In this document: in pieces, positions 44,532 through 53,387 of the stretch
Numbering within the stretch: position 1 is the first letter of the stretch
Layout of the letters: every line of letters begins with the position of its first letter
NCBI GenBank assembly: GCA_003001975.1
Contig: PVUG01000006.1
Coordinates: 124,001-188,000 of the forward strand
Reading direction: 5' to 3'
DNA length: 64,000 bases
DNA from: Martelella mediterranea
Lineage (GTDB): Bacteria; Pseudomonadota; Alphaproteobacteria; Rhizobiales; Rhizobiaceae
Notes under the pieces: generated by a model
Database searches by the model: none
The model's input: the letters and a program-made list of their open reading frames with translations, nothing else
Told to the model about the DNA's origin: nothing
Position numbers and translations under genes: made by a program

Positions 44532-45293
44532 ATGTCTGGCATCATGGACGGGAAAACCGGGTTTGTAACCGGGGCTGCAAATGGCATCGGGCGCGGGATT
44601 GCGCTGGAACTGGCGGCCGAGGGCGCGCATGTGGTCGTCAGCGACTTGGCCGCTTCCGAAAAGGAAGGCGAGGCGGTTGTCGAGGAAATCGCAAAAGCCG
44701 GCGGCAAGGCGGTTTTCGTGGCCGCTGACGTCACATCGTCCGCAGACATCGACACCCTGTTTGAAAAGACCCGCGCACTGGATGGTCATCTTGATTTTGT
44801 GGTCAACAATGCCGGGATCGGCCCGAAGGGCGAAATCGCGGAAAGCGACGACAAGACCTATGATCTTGCCATGGATATCAACCTGAAAAGCGTGTTCCGG
44901 ATCATGCGCGAGGCCATGACGGTGTTTCGTGAACAGGGCAAGGGCGGCGCGATCCTGAATATATCCTCGGTCGCCGGCATGACCGGGCTTGCAACGGCAG
45001 GCATCTATTCCGCCTCCAAGCACGGCATGATCGGGTTTACCAAGACCGGCGCCGTTGAAGGCGGCGCAGATGGCATCCGCGTCAACGCAATCCTGCCCAA
45101 CGCCATCAAGTCCAAACTGCTTGAAGGATCGTCGGAGGAATTCCTGAAGCTGATTACGGAGCCGCAGGCGATCCAGCGCCTCGGCGAACCCGAGGAAGTC
45201 GGCGCCGCTGCCGCTTTCCTGCTTTCCGACAAGGCATCCTTCATCACCGGCGTCAGCCTGCCGGTCGATGGCGGCTATCTCGCCAGCAATTGA
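44532..45293 (+). CDS. SDR family oxidoreductase
   Basis: 253 aa classical short-chain dehydrogenase. It has TGAANGIGRG, NNAG, the catalytic Ser (NISSVAG) and YSASK. DLAAS after the second strand (Asp) suggests NAD(H) preference. The substrate is unknown. The ATG at 44532 is preceded by GGGAG. It converges with another SDR gene across a bidirectional terminator. The upstream palindromes suggest tight local regulation. Confidence 0.9.
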   Translation: MSGIMDGKTGFVTGAANGIGRGIALELAAEGAHVVVSDLAASEKEGEAVVEEIAKAGGKAVFVAADVTSSADIDTLFEKTRALDGHLDFVVNNAGIGPKGEIAESDDKTYDLAMDINLKSVFRIMREAMTVFREQGKGGAILNISSVAGMTGLATAGIYSASKHGMIGFTKTGAVEGGADGIRVNAILPNAIKSKLLEGSSEEFLKLITEPQAIQRLGEPEEVGAAAAFLLSDKASFITGVSLPVDGGYLASN

Positions 45294-45318
45294 TTGGTAC
45301 ATGCCTGTCAGGGCATGC

Positions 45319-45352
45319 AAGGGCCCGAAACACTGCGCTGTTTCGGGCCCTT
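45319..45352. terminator. Bidirectional terminator between two SDR genes
   Basis: AAGGGCCCGAAACA pairs perfectly with TGTTTCGGGCCCTT (14 base pairs, loop CTGCGC). T residues follow on the plus strand and A residues precede it, so it can serve both converging genes. Confidence 0.85.
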
Positions 45353-45356
45353 TCCA

Positions 45357-46091
45357 TCAGACCATGCCGCCATTGACGCGCAGCACCTGGCCGGTGACGT
45401 AGCGCGCGGCATCGCTCACCAGAAAGGCGACGACGTCGGCGATATCGTCCGGTTCGCCAAGGCGGCCTGCCGGGATCATGCCGGTGAGCCGCGCAATCAG
45501 TTCCTCGCTCTTGCCGTTGAGAAACAGTTCCGTTGCGACCGGGCCGGGGGCAACGGCGTTGACGGTGATATTGCGTGACGCCAGTTCCTTTGCCGCGATA
45601 TGGGTCATGGTTTCTACGGCGGCCTTGGTTGCGGCATAGACGCCGTAGGATGGCAGTTTGGTGCCAACGACGCTGGTTGAGAAATTGACGATGCTGCCGC
45701 CGTCTGCAAGCCGGTTGGCCGCCTCGCGCATGCCCTTGAAGACGCCGCCGAAATTGACGGCGACCTCGCGTTCGAAGGTTTCGTCGTCGAAATCCTTGAG
45801 CGGTGAAAGCAGCAGAACGCCGCCATTGTTGATGAGAATATCGGCTTTGCCATAGGTCGCTTCCGCCGTATCGAAGAGCGCCTTTACACCGGCTGTCGTG
45901 CTGATATCGGCCTGAACCGCGACCGCCTTTCCGCCGTCGCCGGTAATGGCGGCAACCACCTCTTCCGCGGCAGTGGCGTTGCTTGCATAGTTGACGATCA
46001 CGTCGATACCGTCTTTGGCCAGCCTTTTGGCGATTTCCGCGCCGATACCGCGCGATGCGCCGGTGATTATTGCTGTCTTGCTGTCGGTCAT
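45357..46091 (-). CDS. SDR family oxidoreductase
   Basis: 244 aa classical SDR with TGASRGIG, NNGG (in place of NNAG), catalytic Ser (NFSTSVVG) and YAATK. The N-Y-A-S-N after strand 2 is typical of NADP(H)-preferring 3-ketoacyl-reductase-like members. It is divergent from a LysR gene with 105 bases between, a classical regulator-target layout. The substrate is unknown. Confidence 0.9.
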   Translation of the reverse strand: MTDSKTAIITGASRGIGAEIAKRLAKDGIDVIVNYASNATAAEEVVAAITGDGGKAVAVQADISTTAGVKALFDTAEATYGKADILINNGGVLLLSPLKDFDDETFEREVAVNFGGVFKGMREAANRLADGGSIVNFSTSVVGTKLPSYGVYAATKAAVETMTHIAAKELASRNITVNAVAPGPVATELFLNGKSEELIARLTGMIPAGRLGEPDDIADVVAFLVSDAARYVTGQVLRVNGGMV

Positions 46092-46196
46092 GGCTGTTTC
46101 CTTTCAGTCTGCGATGAAGGCAAGATAAGCTGCCTTCCATAAGAAACAATCGCCTGATAAATGACATGATAATTCGGAAATCGGGAACAATTGGCG

Positions 46197-47090
46197 ATGG
46201 ATCGACTGGACCGTATGCAGCTTTTCACCCGCGTCGTGGAACGCGGCAGTTTTTCGGCTGCGGCGAACGACCTCGCTCTCGGGCGCTCCACCGCGACGGA
46301 GGCGATCAAGGCGCTTGAAGCCGATCTTGGCGTCCGGCTTCTGGAACGCACCACGCGGCATGTGCGCACGACGCCGGATGGTGCGGCGTTTTACCGGCGC
46401 TGCATTGCCATCCTCGCCGAGGTCGAGGAAGCCGAAAGCGCCTTCCGGGCCGGAAGCCCCGAAGGTCTGTTGCGTATCGAGGCGCATCCCTATCTGACGC
46501 GAACATTTCTGCTGCCCGCCCTGCCGGATTTTCTGAAGCGCTATCCGGGGCTGCAGATACAGTTCGGTCAGGGCGATCGCTATGCCGATCTGGTGCGCGA
46601 AGGGGTCGACTGCGCCATTCGCGCCGGCGAACTGGACGACAGCACGCTGATTGCCCGTCGCCTCGGACATCTCGATGAGGTGACCTGTGCGAGCCCGGAT
46701 TATGTTGAGCAATACGGACGGCCCGAAACGCCTGATGATCTCGATGGTCACATCGCCGTCGGGTTCATTTCTTCGCGCACCGGCGATGTCATGCCGCTGG
46801 AACTGATTGAAGGCGGCAAGACCCGTTTCATCAGCCTGCCATGCCGGGTCACGGCGAATGATTCCGGAACCGCCATCGCGCTTGCGCGTCTTGGCTTCGG
46901 GCTGGTGCAGGTGCCGCGCTATCACTTTGCCGAGGATCTCAAGGCGGGCCGGATGGTGGAAATTCTCGCGGATTTTCCGCCGCCGCCGACACCGCTTACA
47001 GCGCTCTATCCGCAAAACCGGCAGACAGCGCCGCGGCTTCGGGTGTTTCTTGACTGGGTCAGCGGCATTTTTTCAGGCGGCATGGTCTGA
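46197..47090 (+). CDS. LysR family transcriptional regulator
   Basis: 297 aa. The winged helix (FTRVVERGSFSAAANDLALGRSTATEAIKALE region) and a substrate-binding-like domain place it in the LysR family, CrgA-like branch. The ATG at 46197 is preferred over the TTG at 46191 because GGGAA is better spaced. It probably controls the divergent SDR gene. Beyond its stop lie three hairpins before the ABC operon. Confidence 0.9.
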   Translation: MDRLDRMQLFTRVVERGSFSAAANDLALGRSTATEAIKALEADLGVRLLERTTRHVRTTPDGAAFYRRCIAILAEVEEAESAFRAGSPEGLLRIEAHPYLTRTFLLPALPDFLKRYPGLQIQFGQGDRYADLVREGVDCAIRAGELDDSTLIARRLGHLDEVTCASPDYVEQYGRPETPDDLDGHIAVGFISSRTGDVMPLELIEGGKTRFISLPCRVTANDSGTAIALARLGFGLVQVPRYHFAEDLKAGRMVEILADFPPPPTPLTALYPQNRQTAPRLRVFLDWVSGIFSGGMV

Positions 47091-47166
47091 TACCGTCTGC
47101 CGAAAATGACAAATTCTTCATTCTTCTTGTCTCCGGTGCGGAGGCGTCCCACATACTGAAAAATGA

Positions 47167-47264
47167 CGCAAGGTTGCATGATGCGGCCTTGCGGAAGACT
47201 GTCTCTCCCGCGGTTTTCGTAAAACCGTGATATGAGGGCCCGGCCGGGAAACCGGACCGGGCCC
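47167..47264. other. Three consecutive hairpins between LysR and ABC genes
   Basis: Stem 1: CGCAAGGTTGCAT with ATGCGGCCTTGCG (47167-47193, two G-U pairs). Stem 2: CGGTTTT with AAAACCG (47211-47227). Stem 3: GGGCCCGGCCGG with CCGG-A-CCGGGCCC around a GAAA loop (47236-47264). Stem 3 abuts the stop codon of the minus-strand ABC ATPase and probably acts as terminator for one or both genes. The row of stems could also be a small RNA. Confidence 0.5.
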
Positions 47265-48071
47265 TTATCCGTTCGGCTCGTGCTTTTGCCGTCGACGCCG
47301 GAGGCCGCCCGAAAGGGTTGGCTCGGCAGCCAGAAGACGCCTGGTATAGGCTTCACGCGGTGCATTGAGGACCGTGTGGACCGGGCCTTCCTCGACAATG
47401 CTGCCGGCCTGCATCACCGCCACCCGGTCGCAGATTTCATCGACGACGGCAATGTTGTGGGTAATCAGCACGATCGAGACGCCGTGGACCGCACGCATCG
47501 AAAGAAGAAGTTTCAGGATCTGGGCCTGAACCGTGACGTCGAGCGCGGAGGTCGGCTCATCGGCCACCAGCAGCTTCGGACGGGTAATCAACGCGCGGGC
47601 AATGGCGATGCGCTGGCGCTGGCCGCCGGAAAACTGATGCGGGTAGCGGTCGATATCGGCGGGGTCGAGGCCGACCTCTTCCAGAAGTGCTGCGATCCGT
47701 GCTCGCCGTTGTGTGCCGCGCGGCGGGTTTTCTTCCAGATGAAGCGGTTCGCCGATGATCCGCCCGACCGTGTGGCGCGGATCGAGCGAGCCGTATGGGT
47801 CCTGAAACACCATCTGGAAATGACGGCGCAGGCGGCGCAAACGCCGTTCGGAAAGCGCGGTCAGGCTTTGGCCTTCGAACAACACGGTCCCCGATGTCGG
47901 CCGGTCGAGCGCCATGATCAGCCGGGCGAGGGTGGACTTTCCCGATCCGCTCTCACCGACAATGCCGAGAATTTCGCCGGCCTGAAGGCTGAGCGAGACC
48001 CCGTCGAGGGCGGCCGGGCCGTCGGCGCGGTAATGGCGGGAAAGGTTTTCGGTGGTCAGCAGCGAGGTCAT
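47265..48071 (-). CDS. Peptide-type ABC transporter ATP-binding protein (DppF-like)
   Basis: 268 aa. Walker [10 protein letters not shown], signature FSGGQRQR, Walker B LLVADEPTSALD and the switch His (LITHNIA) are complete. It is one of a pair of ATPases of a dipeptide/oligopeptide/nickel-type importer. Its ATG overlaps the stop of the preceding ATPase gene by 4 bases. It is shorter than many DppF proteins (about 320 aa), lacking most of the C-terminal oligopeptide/dipeptide extension. Confidence 0.9.
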   Translation of the reverse strand: MTSLLTTENLSRHYRADGPAALDGVSLSLQAGEILGIVGESGSGKSTLARLIMALDRPTSGTVLFEGQSLTALSERRLRRLRRHFQMVFQDPYGSLDPRHTVGRIIGEPLHLEENPPRGTQRRARIAALLEEVGLDPADIDRYPHQFSGGQRQRIAIARALITRPKLLVADEPTSALDVTVQAQILKLLLSMRAVHGVSIVLITHNIAVVDEICDRVAVMQAGSIVEEGPVHTVLNAPREAYTRRLLAAEPTLSGGLRRRRQKHEPNG

Positions 48072-48871
48072 GACATGCCCTCCAGCCCGGCGCGCGACCG
48101 TCGGGGCAGCGATGAAAGCAGCCGTTTGGTATAGGCATGGGCCGGACGGCGGATCACATCTTCCGTTGCCCCGGTTTCCATCACAAGGCCGTCATGCATC
48201 ACCAGCACCCGGTCGGCCATTTGCGCAATCACGCCAATGTCGTGGGAAATCAGCATCAGGCCGATATCGAGTTCGCGCACCAGCGTGTCGAGGATGTCGA
48301 GGATCTCTGCCTGAACAGTGACGTCGAGCGCGGTTGTCGGCTCATCGGCAATCAGAAGGTCCGGCTTCAGGGTAAGCGCGATGGCGATGCCGATCCGCTG
48401 GCGCTCGCCACCGGAAAGCTCATGCGGATAGGAATTTATTCTGTCTTCCGCCCGTGCGATCCTGACCATCGCCATCAGCCGCAATGCTTCACGTCTTGCG
48501 TCTGCCCGCGAAATCGCGCGGTGAAGCCGCAGGGCCTCTGCGATCTGTTTTCCAACTGTCATCGCCGGGTTGAGCGCGGTCATCGGTTCCTGGAAGATCA
48601 TGCCGATCCGTGCGCCCCGGATTGCACTCATTTCACGTTCGCAAAGCCCGATCAGGTTCTCGCCGTCAAGGCGGATTGAACCGGTGGCCGTCGCATCGCC
48701 GGGCAACAACCCGATTGTGGCCAGCGCCAGCATCGACTTGCCGGAGCCGCTTTCTCCGACAATGCCCAGCGTTTCGCCGCGCGCCAGCGAAAGGCTGATG
48801 CCGTGCAGCACGGTTTTTCCGACGTTTTCACCCTTGAAGCTGATCCTGAGATCGTCGATTTCGAGCATCAT
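48068..48871 (-). CDS. Peptide-type ABC transporter ATP-binding protein (DppD-like)
   Basis: 267 aa with Walker [10 protein letters not shown], signature LSGGERQR, Walker [13 protein letters not shown] and switch His (ISHDIGV). It heterodimerises with the DppF-like ATPase. The start overlaps the permease stop (ATGA). It too lacks the usual long C-terminal Cys-containing extension of DppD/OppD. Confidence 0.9.
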   Translation of the reverse strand: MMLEIDDLRISFKGENVGKTVLHGISLSLARGETLGIVGESGSGKSMLALATIGLLPGDATATGSIRLDGENLIGLCEREMSAIRGARIGMIFQEPMTALNPAMTVGKQIAEALRLHRAISRADARREALRLMAMVRIARAEDRINSYPHELSGGERQRIGIAIALTLKPDLLIADEPTTALDVTVQAEILDILDTLVRELDIGLMLISHDIGVIAQMADRVLVMHDGLVMETGATEDVIRRPAHAYTKRLLSSLPRRSRAGLEGMS

Positions 48872-49686
48872 CGGCGCTGCCTCCGGCGCGGATCGGTGAG
48901 GTCGCGCAGCCCGTCGCCCAAGAGGTTCAGTCCGAGCACGGCAAGGCAGATTGCAAGGCCCGGCGCAAACACGAGATGCGGCGCGGCGGAAAGATAGGTC
49001 TGGGCCTCGGCCAGCATCCGGCCCCAGGAGGGCGTGGGCGGAGAAACGCCCAGACCGAGAAAGGAAAGCCCCGCCTCCGTCAGGATCGCAAGCCCGGTCT
49101 GGATCGCAAACTGCACGATGATCTGCGCTGCGATGTTGGGCAGCACATGTTCGAGCGTGATCCGGGGGCCAGATTTTCCGGCCATGCGGGCAGCGAGGAT
49201 GTAATCGCGCGCGCCGATCTGCAGCGCCGCGCCCCGTGTCACCCGGGCAAACACCGGCACCATGAACAGCGCGATCGCGGTGATTGTGGTGACCGGACCG
49301 CCGCCGAGAACGGCGGCCAGCAGAAGGGCCGACAGCACTGGTGGAAACGCAAAGATCACGTCGTTGATCCGCATCGTCACCGCCTCGAAACGCCCGCGTG
49401 AGGCTGCAGCCGCCGTGCCGAGAACCGTGCCGAGCGCGCCGCCGGCAAGAACGCCGGAAAAGGCAATGCCGAGCGAAGTCCAGGCACCGGCCATGATCAT
49501 CGAGGCTTCGTCGCGGCCAAACTGGTCGGCCCCCAGAAGGCCGCCCGGTCCCGGCGGCTTCAGCCGGGCCGGAATGTTGAGCATGGTCGGGTCTGCCGGC
49601 GTCCAGAACCGGCTGACGATCGCGGCGATAACAAACAGTGCCGTGATCGCGCCGCCGATCAGAAGGGAAAGGGGCAGGCGCTTCAT
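48868..49686 (-). CDS. Peptide-type ABC transporter permease (DppC-like)
   Basis: 272 aa. An N-terminal membrane segment is followed by the LLGADQFGRDEASMI motif characteristic of DppC/OppC permeases, and then about five more segments with an EAA-like loop (AARMAGKSGPRITLEHVLPN). The gene is coupled by 4-base overlaps to its neighbours on both sides. Confidence 0.92.
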   Translation of the reverse strand: MKRLPLSLLIGGAITALFVIAAIVSRFWTPADPTMLNIPARLKPPGPGGLLGADQFGRDEASMIMAGAWTSLGIAFSGVLAGGALGTVLGTAAAASRGRFEAVTMRINDVIFAFPPVLSALLLAAVLGGGPVTTITAIALFMVPVFARVTRGAALQIGARDYILAARMAGKSGPRITLEHVLPNIAAQIIVQFAIQTGLAILTEAGLSFLGLGVSPPTPSWGRMLAEAQTYLSAAPHLVFAPGLAICLAVLGLNLLGDGLRDLTDPRRRQRR

Positions 49687-50663
49687 CGTCTCAACCTCGG
49701 ATCGATGACCGCATAAAGCGCATCGACAATGAAGTTCAGGCCCATGACGATGACGGCGAAGAGCAGGGCGACATTCTGCACCACGATCAGGTCCCGCTGG
49801 GCAAGCGCCTGATAGGCAAGCGTGCCCATGCCCGGCAGGGTGAACACGTTTTCGACCAGCACCGTGCCGGCAACCAGGACGGAGATCTGCATGCCCAGCA
49901 TGGTCACGACCGGGATCAGCGCATTCGGCACCACATGGCGCCAGAGCGCATAGGCGGGCGTTGCTCCCTTGGCGCGGGCCGTGCGCACGAAATCCTCGTT
50001 TGCGATTTCGATGACAGCGGTGCGGGTCACGCGGGTCAGTACGGCGGCCTGCGGAATGGCAAGGGCAATGGCGGGAAGCGCAAGCGCATTGAGGGCTGTC
50101 AGAAAACCGCTTTCCCAGCCCGGAAACCCGCCGGCGGGAAACCAGCCGAAGGTGAGCGCCACGGCGAGGATGAGCAGAAGGCCGATCCAGAAATTGGGCA
50201 CCGCGATGCCGATCTGGGCAAACAGTGAAGCAAAGAGGTCAACGAGGCCGTTGGGGCGGGCGGCCGCCAAAACGCCGAGCGGCAGTGCGATTGCCACCGA
50301 AAGGAGAATGGCAAGCCCTGCAAGCGGCAGAGTGACGGCCAGACGTTCGGCAATCAGCGTGCCGACCGGGGTGGAATAGGTGTAGGAGGTGCCGAAATCC
50401 CCCGTCAGAACCCCGCCCAGCCAGTAGAAATAGCGCAGGAGAAACGGTTGATCGAGGCCAAGCTGATGGCGCAGTGCGGCCAGTGTATCGGGAGCGGCCG
50501 ATGTGCCCAGCATGATCTCCGCCGGATCGCCCGGCACAGCTGCCATCACCGAAAAGATGACGAAGGAAACGGCCAGCAGGCTTGCGACCAGAAACGCGAA
50601 ACGGCGCGCCAGCCGCGCCGACGCCCCGCTCTTGTGTGCCTTGTGATATACGGCTTGCGCCAA
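49683..50663 (-). CDS. Peptide-type ABC transporter permease (DppB-like)
   Basis: 326 aa with about six membrane segments. It contains the DppB/OppB features PGDPAEIMLG and LDQPFLLRYFYWL in the first periplasmic loop, and an EAA loop (ARAKGATPAYALWRHVVPNA). The start is TTG at 50663, just 2 bases beyond the binding-protein stop, supported by GGAG about 10 bases upstream. Confidence 0.92.
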   Translation of the reverse strand: MAQAVYHKAHKSGASARLARRFAFLVASLLAVSFVIFSVMAAVPGDPAEIMLGTSAAPDTLAALRHQLGLDQPFLLRYFYWLGGVLTGDFGTSYTYSTPVGTLIAERLAVTLPLAGLAILLSVAIALPLGVLAAARPNGLVDLFASLFAQIGIAVPNFWIGLLLILAVALTFGWFPAGGFPGWESGFLTALNALALPAIALAIPQAAVLTRVTRTAVIEIANEDFVRTARAKGATPAYALWRHVVPNALIPVVTMLGMQISVLVAGTVLVENVFTLPGMGTLAYQALAQRDLIVVQNVALLFAVIVMGLNFIVDALYAVIDPRLRR

Positions 50664-50665
50664 GT

Positions 50666-52171
50666 CTAGTCGCTCCAGCGGGCTTCGGTGACATCGTTGG
50701 AGGGCACCGGTTCATTGGTCCACATACCCTCAAGACCGGCCTTCCAGATGCCGATCTTCGGCCAGGCATAGAGAAACAGCGCCGGCACGTCTTCGGCCAG
50801 AATGTCCTGCGCCTGCCTGTAGCCGTCAAGCCGTTCGTTTTCACTTGTTGCCCTGGCGATTGCAGCCATCGTGGCATCAAAATCGGCATTGTCATAGTTG
50901 AAGTAATAGGGGTGGCGGGCATAGATGCCGATATCGAGCGGTTCGGCATGGCCGATAATGGTCATGTCGTAATTGGTGTCCTTGAACACGTCCTGGATCC
51001 AGGTCGCGGGGAACTCCGAGGTCTCGATCGTTGCCGTGACGCCGCCCTGTGCGAAATAGGCCTGCATGATTTCCGCCGCGCGTTCGGCATAGGCCCGGTT
51101 CGGCACCTTCATGGTGAAGGAAAATCCGTCCGGATAACCCGCTTCGGCAAGAAGCGCTTTTGCGGCTTCCGGGTCGTAGGGCAGAACGCCGGTCAGGTCT
51201 TCATATCCGGCATCTGACGGCGAGAAATGGCTGCCGATTGGCGTGCCGAAACCTGAATTGGCGGCATCCACGATCGCCTGCCGGTCGATCATCATCATCA
51301 GGGCCTGGCGCACGCGGCGATCGTCAAAGGGCGGCTTGGCATTGTTCATGCCGGCAACCACTTCCATGCCGGTGGTGCCGGGAACGACGGCGAAGTCTTT
51401 CTTGGTCTCGAACTGGCTGACCAGTTCGGGCGCGCCGAATTCGGGAATGGCGTCGACACCGCCGGCATTGAGTGCTGCGGCCTGGGCCTGCGGATCGGCG
51501 ATGAAGCGGAAGGTGATGTTTTCAAGCGCCGGCTTGTCACCCCAGTAGTCCGGATAGGCGGCGAGCGTGACCTGATTGCCCTTGCGCCATTCGGAAAAGG
51601 CGAACGGACCGGTGCCGACCGGGTCGGTGGCGTTTGTCGGTTCGCTTTGCGGCTCCACCATCACGGCGGCGGGAAAGCCGAGCCAGTAGAGCAGGTCATA
51701 GGCGGGCTGCGACAGGTTCAGCACCAGCGTGCCGTCATCCGGCGCTTCCACGCTCTCAATGGCGCTGTAGAGCGCCTTTTGCGGATTGACGGAATCGTCG
51801 GCGATGATCCGGTCGATCGAAAATTTCGCGGTTTCGGCGTTAAAGGCCGCGCCATTCTGGAAGGTGACGCCCTCGCGCAGATCGAAAGTATAGGTCAGTC
51901 CGTCATCGGAAATGGTCCAGCCGGTGGCCAGCTGGGGGACGATTTCGCCGGCCTCGGTAATGGCGACAAGGCCTTCAAACAGGTTTTGCCAGACCACCTG
52001 GCCGATAGCCACCGGCGCGGCGGCCGTCGGATCGAGGCCGGTGGGCTCGATGCCCATGCCGATCACCAGATCGTTGCGCGCCTCGGCGGCAGCCGATGAA
52101 ACGGTAACGAGGCCGGTCAGGGCGGCGGCTGCAATAATGGTGAGGGCGGCTTTGCCGGGATATCTGGTCAT
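50666..52171 (-). CDS. ABC transporter substrate-binding protein (family 5)
   Basis: 501 aa periplasmic protein with a signal peptide (about residues 1-29, ending SSAAA). The family 5 signature is near LATGWTISDDGLTYTFDLREGVTFQNG. It captures peptides or another solute (opines, glutathione and nickel chelates are possible for this family) for the permease encoded downstream. First gene of the five-gene operon. A 23-base palindrome lies about 90 bases before its start. Confidence 0.9.
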   Translation of the reverse strand: MTRYPGKAALTIIAAAALTGLVTVSSAAAEARNDLVIGMGIEPTGLDPTAAAPVAIGQVVWQNLFEGLVAITEAGEIVPQLATGWTISDDGLTYTFDLREGVTFQNGAAFNAETAKFSIDRIIADDSVNPQKALYSAIESVEAPDDGTLVLNLSQPAYDLLYWLGFPAAVMVEPQSEPTNATDPVGTGPFAFSEWRKGNQVTLAAYPDYWGDKPALENITFRFIADPQAQAAALNAGGVDAIPEFGAPELVSQFETKKDFAVVPGTTGMEVVAGMNNAKPPFDDRRVRQALMMMIDRQAIVDAANSGFGTPIGSHFSPSDAGYEDLTGVLPYDPEAAKALLAEAGYPDGFSFTMKVPNRAYAERAAEIMQAYFAQGGVTATIETSEFPATWIQDVFKDTNYDMTIIGHAEPLDIGIYARHPYYFNYDNADFDATMAAIARATSENERLDGYRQAQDILAEDVPALFLYAWPKIGIWKAGLEGMWTNEPVPSNDVTEARWSD

Positions 52172-52261
52172 GTCGGAGAAGACCTTTCCAATGAAGAGAA
52201 CCGGACGGTCTATACCGCGACAGATACTTGAGTGTAAACTGTTAATAAATAAAAAGAATTA

Positions 52262-52284
52262 AGTGTAACGATAATCGTTTCACT
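52262..52284. promoter_or_regulatory. 23-base palindrome upstream of the peptide-type ABC operon
   Basis: AGTGTAACGAT, a central A, then ATCGTTTCACT: 10 of 11 arm positions pair. It sits in the AT-rich 124-base gap between the substrate-binding protein gene and the end of the LysR gene. No T-run follows on either strand, so an operator is more likely than a terminator. An AGTGTAA direct repeat also occurs about 35 bases away, toward 52230. Confidence 0.5.
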
Positions 52285-52295
52285 GAATATTGCAG

Positions 52296-53204
52296 TCACC
52301 CGGTTGGGCAGGACCTGGACAGGAAGGTCTTTAAAAATTCCGCAAGCTGGCTGGCGGCAAAGGTCGGGGTCGGACCTGCCGTCCTGATCAGGCGGATATC
52401 GGTTGCGATCTCGCTTTCTTTCTCGAACGGACGGACGGTCAGGGCCTTTTCGCGGATCTCGCGGGCAACGGTCATGGCCGGCAGGATCAGCACCGCCGCC
52501 CCGCTGCGCGCCAGTTCCTTCTGCAGCTCCAGCGACGAGGTCTCGAAGGCCGCCGCCATCGGCTCGAAACCGGCCACCCGCTGGCGGGCGTCGAAATCGC
52601 GGCGAATGCTGAAGGCCCGGTCGGGCATGGCGACCGCATGTTCGCGGATCGCTTCAGGCGTGATCGTGTCGTTGGCCGCCAGCGGATGGTCCGGGGCCAT
52701 GACCGGCTCGTGCAGAACCGGCAGTTCGAACAGCGTTTCGGTCTGTATATCCGGCGGGGAGAACATCGTGACCGCCAGATCGGTCTCGCCTGCGGCAACG
52801 GCGCGGATTGCAGCTTCCGCCGAACAGACGGTCACGGCAATCGAGATTGCGGGATAAAGCGCATAGAATTCGGCAAGGGCCGGCGCCAGGATCGCGCTGA
52901 TCACAGCACCATTGACATGCAGCGAAACGTGACCGGCCTTCAGGCCGCGCAGATCATCGATCACCTGCCGGGCGCTTTCGAGATCGCGGATCACGGCAAG
53001 CGTCCGTTCCGCCAGCAGGGTGCCTGCCGCAGTCAGGACGATCCCGCGCGCGCCGCGTTCCACCAGCGGGGCATCGAAATAGGCTTCGAGATTTTCAAGC
53101 TGGCGGCTGACGGCCATGGGTGAGACCCCGAGCGCTTCGGCCGCCTGCCGGATCGAGCGCGAGCGCACCAGTTCGTTGAAGTAGATAATTGCCTGAAGCT
53201 GCAT
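52296..53204 (-). CDS. LysR family transcriptional regulator
   Basis: 302 aa with an N-terminal winged helix (RSIRQAAEALGVSPMAVSRQLENLE) and a LysR substrate domain. It is encoded on the same strand just upstream of the ABC operon, separated by 124 bases, so it may control uptake of that substrate. It is divergent from the nag operon. Confidence 0.9.
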   Translation of the reverse strand: MQLQAIIYFNELVRSRSIRQAAEALGVSPMAVSRQLENLEAYFDAPLVERGARGIVLTAAGTLLAERTLAVIRDLESARQVIDDLRGLKAGHVSLHVNGAVISAILAPALAEFYALYPAISIAVTVCSAEAAIRAVAAGETDLAVTMFSPPDIQTETLFELPVLHEPVMAPDHPLAANDTITPEAIREHAVAMPDRAFSIRRDFDARQRVAGFEPMAAAFETSSLELQKELARSGAAVLILPAMTVAREIREKALTVRPFEKESEIATDIRLIRTAGPTPTFAASQLAEFLKTFLSRSCPTG

Positions 53205-53332
53205 GTATTTTTACCGGTTTCTGTCGCTGTATTTGAGCCGTAATCGGGTCTCGGGGCAAGCCCTGTGCAAGGTTGCAGGCGTTTTGATGTTCCGACTGTC
53301 GCGCGTTTGCCCCGTCGTAAAGGTCTTGTAAT

Positions 53333-53350
53333 TTGGTATTTGATTGGTAT
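53333..53350. promoter_or_regulatory. Tandem TTGGTAT half-sites before nagR
   Basis: TTGGTAT occurs at 53333-53339 and again at 53344-53350, 11 bases apart (one helical turn), 38 bases before the nagR start. HutC/NagR-type GntR repressors bind sites built from TGGT/ACCA half-sites, so this is a candidate autoregulatory operator, though it is a direct rather than inverted repeat. Confidence 0.4.
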
Positions 53351-53387
53351 CTTTTATCGTGGAGGGCAATGCCGGACAGGACATGGC

